The notes beneath the pieces are model-generated. The model was given only the letters and a program-made list of their open reading frames with translations. It ran no database searches and had not been told where the DNA came from. Shown here one piece after another: positions 56,176 through 64,000 of a stretch of 64,000 nucleotides of DNA (position 1 is its first letter; the number at the start of each line of letters is the position of its first letter). This stretch comes from Cricetomys ansorgei (Eukaryota; Chordata; Mammalia; Rodentia; Nesomyidae): assembly GCA_026225945.1 (NCBI GenBank), contig JAMJFZ010000320.1, positions 12,561,501-12,625,500 on the forward strand, written 5' to 3'. The position numbers and the translations under genes were made by a program.

Positions 56176-58381
56176 AGTCCTCCAGCTCCCAAAGGTGTCA
56201 CCAGCATTAATGGGAGGGAGTAAGGTTGGTGAAGGAGAGCAAGACTCTTGAGCATAGACTGGGAAGAGGTCTGAGAACTTCAAGTAGAGCACCTGCAGCA
56301 ATATCCAGGGTCTGGATGAGGAGCATCTTTCTTGTATCTATTTTCCATTATTCTTATCTGGTCTCAAGATACCTTGTTACAGAGGCCACATTAAATATCT
56401 CCTATATTTCTTCCACGCAATGAGATATTCCCAACACAAAAATGCTGGTGACTTCACTACCTTAGCGTTCCAAGAGTGCAGAGATTAAGGCACCCGGAGT
56501 CTCGTGCAGTTCTGGGGAACTGTGTCCACCTTTCACTCCGAGTACACTGTGATGCCCTGACTTGTCAGATCGCCGTATCCGTACTCCTCCCCACCCGCCT
56601 TGCTCCATAAGCCCTAATTGGCTATACACTTAGAAGTTTAAGTAGCTAGCAAGCAAATAAACACTTTAAGTGCATAATAGATGCAGAGGCTATGGGCCCA
56701 GCCACTCCAGAGAGAGCCCTCGTAGTCCCATTGTTCATCTGTTCCCGTGACGTGCACCCGTATGACTTTGGCATGGGCTTGGGGACAGTGTGTGAGAGTC
56801 TAGGTTGAAGCACAGCTTCAGCTTTTGTTCAGTTTGGGTAGATTCTTTTCTTCTCACCCGCGAAAAGAAAGGATTCTGGGCACATTCGGAAGCCGCCCTT
56901 GCCCTTTGGTGAGCGTATTAAGTACAGATGCCAAGAACTCGACCCGGATCAAAGATCACAGACCTAATTTGCAAGGATTATAAAGTAGGCAGCAGAAAGA
57001 CAGCTAAAGGTCTTTAGAGTTTTGTGTTAAAAAAAAAAATAACAGAGATTTTGTAGACAGTGTAATCTGACGGATGAGATCCGTGTATAGACATATATTA
57101 GCCTCCTTTTAGAGTTGTGTAAAGGTGTCTTGGCTTGCATTCGAGACCTTCTAAAGCGCAGCATGAGCTTTAGGCTATATGTAAACATCTAATACCCAAG
57201 GACATGAAAAAGAGGAAAGAGTCCTAAAAGCTTAAGATAGGTTCAAGGCTAAAGATATTTCTTGACTTTTCAGGGGTCCAGCTGAAGGTCAGTCAGCCTA
57301 AACAATGTTGAAGCACAGGGAGTTTTCATCCCTGTTCTCCAGTGTAAGCATTTTGCTCTTTTCTTATAATATGTGGGATTGCAAAGCATGTTTTTCTTTG
57401 TTGTTAGACATAAGATAGAAAAGACACAGGACTGGATTGCAGTTTGGGCCTTCATTGTTAGAATGAAGGTATGGACAGGATCCTAGAGCAGGGCTTTCTT
57501 CCTTTTGTGGGAAGACAGACAGAAATGACTGTCCAGTGAATGGCCCCAAGACCTCAGTTCATGCCTCTCTGTGCAGCAAAAGTCAGGCTTAGTGGCCGGG
57601 ATGTTCAAACTGTGTATTCTAATTTCTGTCCCTTGGCTGGTTTGGGGGCAATAACCTTTAAGGTCTTAGGATATCCTGCTTGGTAAGAAAGTCTTGGCTA
57701 AGCAGTGGCTATGAACCACACTGGAGGGTTTAAAGTGGAAATGCAGGAGGGGAGCTTGGGCCATTGTGTCCTTCTGGGCTTTGGATGTGCAGGAGGCTGA
57801 GTCACCCAATCTGTCACGTGTGTACTCCATGTCTGCTGGGACAGGAAGGCCTGCAGACCCTCTTTGGTTTTTACTTCCTACACCTTTGGCTCAACATCGC
57901 TCTCCTTCCTGTGGGAGGGGCTGTCTTTGCAGTTATCACTGCATTGTGAGTGTGTGTGGCCAACAATGCCTGTGAACAACCGACTGTTATCTACTCTCAA
58001 ACTATTCGAATATTTGCCCTGTCCCCAGGCCCATCCCCTGACAATGCTTTTCAATGGGAGAGCAGAAGCCGGACCTCCCTTTTCTGGAACATGGCCCATG
58101 GCAGATGTTACCAAATTGCAGTCCAAGGGTACCTCTGAGTGAGACGCTGAAAGACGGGGAAAACCACTAACTTATTCTTGTGTGGTGTCTGCCTGTAAGT
58201 ACGCGTGGCCTGTTGAAAGTGGCAGCTTTCAAAAAGTCATTAAGCTGCCACTTGGAGGAGAAATGCATGACCTTTCTGTGGCCTGTGCATCGTGTTTCTG
58301 TAGGTAGGTGTCAATCATTATTGGACTCATTAAAATCATCCTGAAAACAAATGTCAATTTTCCTCCCTGTCGTCTCCACAG
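56176..58381. other. unassigned unique sequence
   Basis: No repeat is recognised. A poly(A) run lies near 57030. ORFs of 60-100 codons overlap on both strands and look random. The plus-strand segment just before 58382 is pyrimidine-rich. Confidence 0.4.
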
Positions 58382-58552
58382 ACATACATTAGACTTAGAC
58401 TCTGATGCCAAGGAATTTAATATATCTGTCCTGTCTCTGCTGGAGGAGGAGGACAGATATATTAAAAACAAACAACAAGGCCGACAAAACTTCCCAGGTG
58501 ACACTGATGCACAGCCAGCACCGAGAACCAAATTCTTTATCTTCCTCCCACG
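58382..58552 (+). CDS. candidate internal exon (unproven)
   Basis: A long pyrimidine tract ('ttttcctccctgtcgtctcc') and CAG precede 58382. The frame opened there reads HTLDLDSDAKEFNISVLSLL followed by an acidic LEEEDRYIKNK-like run, without stops to 58559. Two possible donors exist: CAG/GTGACA at 58497 (116-bp exon) and ACG/GTATAT at 58552 (171-bp exon). I do not recognise the peptide. The 171-bp form ends with two bases of a codon, which would match the one base left by the exon candidate at 63199. Signals like these arise by chance in 64 kb. Confidence 0.2.
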
Positions 58553-59904
58553 GTATATCTGATACCTACCCTGATTCTGAGACGTGGTGGGCTGGTGGGA
58601 GAATAAGCCAGGAAGGTCCAGCTGAAGTGGCGAGAGGAAGCTGGAAAGGCAAGCAACAGTCCAAGGAAAGCCACGAAGGACAGGATAGCGAGGGTGATTC
58701 CCCAGGGTCAGTTCGGGCAGCTCTCAGCGACTCAGGATTCTGCCTTCACCCAGCTCTTTATTCCTGTTGTAAGCAAGTGCTGCCACATTGGATGTGGACC
58801 ATCTCCTCTCTCGGTTCTTCCGTGTCGTCTTCTGGCTCTCTCATCCAATTCCCATCTCTCCGTCCCCTTGAACCGTAGTTCCACTCAGGAATAGGACTGG
58901 CCTGACTCAACGCGGCTATTCCAAAGGCTGCTTATTAATTCTGCACTCTCTTTGCTCCCACGTTAAACTACCTTTCTGTAGTAAACTTATTCCCGAGGTG
59001 AGTCCACGGAGTCGACGTTTCGTGTATGTCCTCTGCTTCTCGCACACTCCGCACATAGAATTGCATATGCATTTCTTCGGAAAACTTTTTTAACATCTGA
59101 ATCCAATCAAGTCACATGCACTCAGTAGCCCTTTTGAAATCACATTTAAAAGTTATTTGACTCAAGTTTCCCCCCCCCATGAAATGATAATGCAAAAGTA
59201 AGTCTTCATATAAATGCAAAATAGGGTTATTTTTAAATTATAGTAACTTAAAGGTTTAAAGGAAAAGTACAGTAGCAGCTTGTCTGAGCGGGGGCTCACT
59301 GATACATGCACATACATAAAGTCCCAAATGGCTTTCAAAACCTGTAGATGAAACGCAGGTGTCTTTGGATGCACAGATGTCTCTTCTACCCCTGAGAATG
59401 TTGTAGGCACAGCTGGTTTTTTAAAAAAAACGAACAAGAGGCTGGGAGCTAAGGGATGGGGCAGGCATTAAAGCAAATGGGAAGACGAGGATTAACTCCT
59501 GTAATGCAGTGATTTCTTCTCTGCTTAATCCTTACGTTTCCACGCAGTTAACAAGGGGGAGGAGCTGAGCCTACAGCAGTTCTGGCTCCATGTTCGTGGC
59601 CTTTTCCAACTTTCCACAACTACCCTCAGCAGCATTTGTTAGTCTGAGATTTTTTCTGTATAACAGACCGTTAACCCTTCCTACTATTGCAGGTCCCTCT
59701 AAACCAACAGGTCAAAATCAGAACATATCTTTTTTTTTTTTTTCTTGGTCCTCAAATGTCCTTTCTCTTCTGACATGGCTGCTAGCTCTGTACTAACTCA
59801 GGTGTTCAGCATGTACACCCCAGGTCATAGATGGTGCTTCCCTTTCTTTCCTAAGAGCTCATACGCGATTCTTACAGATTTTGCTCCCACAATGCTTCTC
59901 TGTT
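58553..59904. other. unassigned unique sequence
   Basis: No repeat is recognised. A 157-codon plus-strand ORF (58405-58878) runs in another frame and looks like low-information sequence. A C run lies at 59170-59179 and a T run at 59730-59742. Confidence 0.4.
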
Positions 59905-60050
59905 CTTTTTCTTTGCTGCTACTGCAATCCGATCTAAACTCAAGACTTCACAAATTTTGTTGCTTGTACAACTAGTTCCTGACTGGTCTCTTGGCTTCCC
60001 AGTCCCCTTCTTATTGCAATTTATTGTTTACAGTAGAGAAACAGTATTTC
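59905..60050 (+). repeat. possible L2 fragment
   Basis: 'tttgctgctactgcaatccg' with 'tagttcctgactggtctctt' resembles the L2 'tgcaatagcctcctaactggtctcc' block. The rest of the element is not visible. Confidence 0.4.
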
Positions 60051-60074
60051 TATTCTCATTCCTTTCCCCTCTCT

Positions 60075-60125
60075 CCCTAGTGCTGAGGATCAAATCCAGG
60101 GCAAATGCCCTGCTACGGATCTTCA
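60075..60125 (-). repeat. B4/ID-like fragment
   Basis: 'agtgctgaggatcaaatcca' followed by 'gggcaaatgccctgctacgg' is a diverged reversed ID-like head. Only about 50 bp is recognisable. Confidence 0.4.
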
Positions 60126-60240
60126 TCTAAGGCCTTCTGTTCCTCTTATATATGGACAAGCCTTTCCTCCTTGTACTTCAGAAAATTTTATTTCTCCTGT
60201 GAAATTGGTCCAAAATATCCCTCATTCCATTCTTGTAAGC

Positions 60241-60596
60241 TGCATTAGTTACTTTTCTGTTGCTGTGATAGAATATCATGACCAAAAGCAGCTTAGAGGA
60301 GAAAGGCTTTACCTTATATTATGGTTCTAGAGGGGAGAGAGGTGAGAAAGTCATGAGAACAGGAGCATGAGGCTTACCTGACAGTCAGGAACCACAGAGA
60401 TCACATTCCGTCTACACACAGGAAGGAGATGGGGGCACAGTCTATAAAACCTCAAAGTCTTTCCCCATGATGTGTTTCTTCTGGGAAAGCTCCACCCCTT
60501 AAAGGTTCTATAACCTTCTCAAACTGTTCTATCACCAGGGACCAAGATTTCAAATACATGAGCCTATGAGGGACAATTCTTATTCAAAACACTACA
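60241..60596 (-). mobile_element. MaLR LTR (same group as 39410)
   Basis: Reversed order: 'tagttacttttctgttgctg', 'aatatcatgaccaaaagcag', 'ataaaacctcaaagtctttc', 'aagctccaccccttaaaggt' and 'cacc agggaccaagatttc' (split only for reading). It starts TG and ends CA; the flanking 5-mers taagc and tagag do not match clearly. Confidence 0.75.
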
Positions 60597-60879
60597 TAGA
60601 GTGATTATATTGATACCATTAGCTAAATAATCTTTTTATGTCCATGAGGTTTGTCCTGTAACTTGATGGCTTCTTCTCCTACTCACACTGGATTTAATGA
60701 TTATTTGCTTTGGCCAATGGGTTAGTAACAAACTTGATAGAAGCATGGACCTGACAAAACTGTTAATTTCTTCATTCATTTAACCTCTCCATTTTCTCTG
60801 TGGATGTGTCCAGAGGACCCTGCTGGAGACTCTCTCTAACTCTTCTTGTGCCATGCATCCCATCATGGGGAATTACAGT

Positions 60880-60998
60880 TCCATGACCTCATTCAATCTT
60901 AATTTTCCCCCAAAAACACTCCAAAATATCACCAGCATAGGAATTTGAATGGTAAGTTTCCAACACCCAACTTTTTGGGGGGCACATTTAAGCCACAA
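60880..60998 (-). repeat. MaLR-like LTR tail
   Basis: 'ttccatgacctcattcaatc', 'ataggaatttgaatggtaag' and 'ggcacatttaagccacaaca' fit the reversed 5' end of an MLT1/MaLR LTR. The other end cannot be traced. Confidence 0.45.
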
Positions 60999-61999
60999 CA
61001 CTCAATGGGCTTTTTTTTCTTACTTATGAAACATCTAAGTAGTACCTGTATCACTTATTGACTGTGGCCTGCCCATTGTATACCCAGCAGACATTTAGTG
61101 AATTCATTTACCATTTCTCAGCCAGCCCTGTTTTCTTCCTCTTTGAGCTTTCTAAAACATTAGTCATCCCTGTCTCCAATCTCCCCGGTCCCAGAATTGG
61201 TACAATATTTGCTGCATATTGACATACTCGGACACTGACTAATGGCATCATCTAGGGAAGAGCAAGTATGTTCATGAACTTCATTTCTTTTCAGCTTTCC
61301 ATTGCCAAGGCTAATTGCTTGTTTAAGTAAATGTATTTGACTTGAATAGCAATTGGAGATGCTTTGGGATAGTTTGAATATTGAATTTCACATGCAGTGA
61401 CCAAAGGAAATTCAGGTTAATATCTTGAAAACTTTTAATCAATACAGAGGTCTTTCTTTACAGAAAGAAATTGGCCTTGACAATAGGCAGGCCAGCCAAG
61501 GGTCAGAAGCTCATGGGAGCTAGCTAGGTGACAGAACTGGAGTCAAGTGGGTGGGAATTGTGAGTTGGCTGACCACTGGGCAAGACTCTTCTTCCCAAGT
61601 CATTGAATATTTAAAAGAAAAAATGAGAGTTCAGATTTCATTTGAATGTTTGTTGTTGACCACTAACACACGAATATGGACTATATTCTCATTGTTGTTG
61701 GGTTGGCTCCTCTAAGCTAAATATTTTCCAACTGTTCGGTCCTCACAAATTAACCATTATTCCATTTTAATCTGTAACAGCAGCATCATAGAATGAGATA
61801 GGAGGTTGGTTACCTGGGAGACACCCTAAGCCGAGTTCTGGTAAACACCATCTTTGTGGGACCTCTGTGGGCTAAAGAACAGTCGAAACTGCTAGGATGC
61901 ACCCACTCCCTGGAAAGGTAAGCGGAAAAGGACACTCAGCAAGCTCCTCCCCTTTTAGACCTGGAGAGATCCTAGCTAAATATTATATATTGCCTGTAT
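60999..61999. other. unassigned sequence
   Basis: No repeat is recognised with confidence. Confidence 0.4.
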
Positions 62000-62410
62000 T
62001 CACAGGAGCAAAAAGGAAAATAACCTGGCAACTGTTTGTCTGCCCTGTTCCTGATAACCTCCCTCTGTCCCTGAGGTCAGGAGGCCAGGTGCCTGCCCCA
62101 TGCAAATGAGACCTCTCCACCCAGAGCACCAGGACCCGCCTTCTCTGGGGAAAGAGAAATAAACAGGGAAAGCCTGCTATTAAAGGAGAGTGACTTCCAT
62201 CAGAAGGACTCCCAAGGCTTTCTTCCCGCCTCGTCAGATTCTCAGTCCGAGGTGGTCAGGGCCCACATTAAGTTCCTGGGACCCATGCTCTATCTCTTTT
62301 ACCTGCCTTCCCGCCACTCCCAGTGTGAGTTTTCTGCCCCTGGCCAGGGTGGGAAACCTAGCCGAGGATTCCGTCAGGGGGGACAGAAACCAACACATCT
62401 TCTGAGCAGA
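62000..62410. other. candidate old LTR or promoter-like segment
   Basis: The stretch holds a 'catgcaaatgag' octamer-like motif near 62100, an ATTAAA-like sequence at about 62180, and a C/T-rich segment ending in 'gacagaaaccaacaca' near 62395. The layout is reminiscent of an LTR, but neither family nor borders are recognised. The ORFs at 61897-62109 and 62190-62405 have no domain. Confidence 0.25.
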
Positions 62411-63198
62411 AAACTTGCTCCTGAGTGTCTTTGAATATATATCCCTTTCTTATAAAAGTTGCAATATCATGTGTTGGAAACAGATGGGAAATGCTTCCTT
62501 CTGTGGGTCAGGGACCAGCTACTTTGAGGATGGGGCATTATGACTCAAAGGAGCCTCCTTACAAGGTCAGCTGAGGTCTAGGTACAGCAATGCCATGGCT
62601 CAGGGGAACATGGGAAAGAATTCATATCTTACTCGCAGGAAAATATCATCCCATGTCCTTCCTGGTAATATATCTATAGATTGTTATATTAAAGATGAGT
62701 TTGTGGTATAACTATGTACAACATTGTCTTTTCCTTGCCCATAATGGCATAATTGTGCTGTTGGTAAAAACTAGGTCTGTGTCGCCAACAAGATCCTCTC
62801 CCTGGTGTCCACCATCCTCACTCCTATCCCAAGAACCTGAAGGTGCCTGCCAGAGGCGGAGCCCTTTCTCACTTGCTAGTACCTTACCCAGATTAAATTT
62901 AAGTATCTTGTGATTTAGTTGCTTTGGAACATCAAACTTGTAAGCTGGAGTGAGGACTCCATGGTTCGGATGGTAGGGTGTTTTTTTTATTGTTTTCCTT
63001 TTAGTGGTGAGGGGCAAGGGCAAAAGATAACAAGAGTGGGAACAATTATGCTACCGAAAAACCAGAGGTCCTTTATTCCAGTCCCAATACACAGCAGAAC
63101 CCTAAAACACATTTTATGAGATTCATCTTACATTTTCTATTATTGGAAAATTGTGACTGGCTAATTTTAAACACAGATTTTGTTTTTGTTCCTTGCAG
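62411..63198. other. unassigned sequence
   Basis: No repeat is recognised. A T run lies near 62980. The segment just before 63199 is a pyrimidine tract ending in TTCCTTGCAG. Confidence 0.4.
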
Positions 63199-63325
63199 AG
63201 ATGCAGGTTCTGCACAAATTAACCCACAGTCGCTGGGAAACAGAGAATTCCCCATGTTTGGTGACCTCGGAGTCACACCTCAAGCTGAGCTGTGGTCTCT
63301 TGCTAGTCCAGTGAAACATATATGA
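63199..63325 (+). CDS. candidate terminal exon (unproven)
   Basis: A strong acceptor (TTTTTGTTCCTTGCAG) precedes 63199. The frame reads DAGSAQINPQSLGNREFPMF and continues to a TGA at 63323-63325. The first base of 63199 would complete a codon begun by two bases upstream, which matches the 171-bp version of the candidate at 58382-58552. I do not recognise the peptide, no poly(A) signal was sought beyond the TGA, and chance is a real alternative. Confidence 0.18.
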
Positions 63326-63837
63326 GTTGTGACTGGCTACAGAGCCAGGAGGGGGTATTTTAGTGTTTTAATAATCTGGCCCCATTAGTTTTGGCAGTTG
63401 CTATACGTGCTTCTATTTTTGTTTCCAGTTAGAACCACCGAGAAAGCTGGATTTCTGCAGATGCTTCTGTGAAAATGTCATTTGCAAAATCAAACGCTCG
63501 AGAAAGGGATCACACTTGCCCCGTTCCTCATGCTGTCATGTGCCTGCCCCTTAATGACCACCTGAGAGCCTGGCCAGGGAGTGTGGGTGAAGCAAGAAGT
63601 GAGGGAGAAAGTAATGAGCACGCAGCTTGGGTTTCGCAAACAAGCCTTTGCTCTAATTGCTCCCTCCTGTTGTGGCCACTGTGGCGTCGGCAGCCATTTC
63701 CTACCTTAGAGGCTGTCGACTGCCTTGGTAACAAGAAGCTGCATGTCACCAGAGGGGACTGGGATCAACAGAAGCCAGTGAACACACCTCCTCCTGATAA
63801 ACAGCCAAATCGCCTACTGTAGATGGGAGGCGGTTAG
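63326..63837. other. unassigned sequence
   Basis: No repeat is recognised. The 117-codon ORF at 63469-63822 has no domain and a 73-codon minus-strand ORF overlaps it. The region might hold a conserved non-coding element. Confidence 0.4.
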
Positions 63838-64000
63838 CGGTTGAATTGGGTCACCCCTTAAGCTGTCTCGATGTCTCATCTGCAGTGTCTGAAAAGGTGG
63901 CCTTTTTTTTTGGAAGTAGAGTTAGCACAGTTAAGTGAAGCTGAGGCTATGGCCTTGGATCAGTATGATTTGGCGTCTTCATAAGAAGAGATGAGGCATA
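63838..64000 (+). mobile_element. MLT1 LTR, cut by the window end
   Basis: 'ggttgaattgggtcacccct' near the left end, then 'tgaggctatggccttggatc' and 'cttcataagaagagatgagg' follow MLT1 in sense orientation. The 3' part lies outside the window. Confidence 0.75.

Noticed and set aside
58405..58878. 157-codon ORF as a gene
   Set aside because: No domain, no promoter, no convincing start and a competing frame overlaps it. The exon candidate at 58382 uses a different frame.

Overview
This window is repeat-rich, non-coding mammalian DNA from a rodent. I find no complete gene, no rRNA or tRNA gene, no CpG island and no CRISPR array. The rodent assignment rests on lineage-specific repeats: B1, B3 and B4-type SINEs, ORR1/MT-like MaLR LTRs, two URR1-type hAT elements, an Lx-type L1 3' end and other rodent L1 pieces. 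There is also an older mammal-wide layer of MIR, L2, MLT1 and L1M. I cannot name the species. The density of ancient repeats, the CpG depletion and the lack of coding signal fit an intergenic region or a very large intron. Family names come from recognising consensus motifs by eye, so subfamily labels are approximate.

Layout. 1-10 kb: a GATA/GACA array at the left edge, an L2 piece, two adjacent MIRs, a composite SINE with a TG tail, a B3 SINE split by a solo LTR, then an Lx-type L1 3' end. 10-23 kb: MIR, composite SINE, CA tract, several B3s (one with a 16-bp target duplication), pyrimidine tracts, B1, L1-derived sequence, URR1, B4 and a CTAT array. 23-31 kb: a cluster of MaLR LTRs on both strands, a possible TATA promoter near 28.5 kb and a second copy of the 7.8-kb LTR family. 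31-45 kb: L2 pieces, a 670-bp degenerate CA-rich tract, a 310-bp TTC/TTG tract, a MaLR LTR with a target duplication, a second URR1 and a 365-bp TG tract. 45-56 kb: MLT1 LTRs, L2s, an old rodent L1 segment and two diverged copies of another LTR family. 56-64 kb: mostly unassigned sequence with two weak exon candidates, a MaLR LTR and an MLT1 cut by the window end.

There is no set of cooperating genes to describe. The points most worth checking are the exon candidates at 58.4 and 63.2 kb (reading-phase compatible, but unproven), the TATA/ATG arrangement at 28.5 kb, a CpG-rich patch at 49.7-49.95 kb, several A/T-rich stretches that look like conserved non-coding elements, and the unusual tandem tracts. 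I did not find a previously undescribed biological system.
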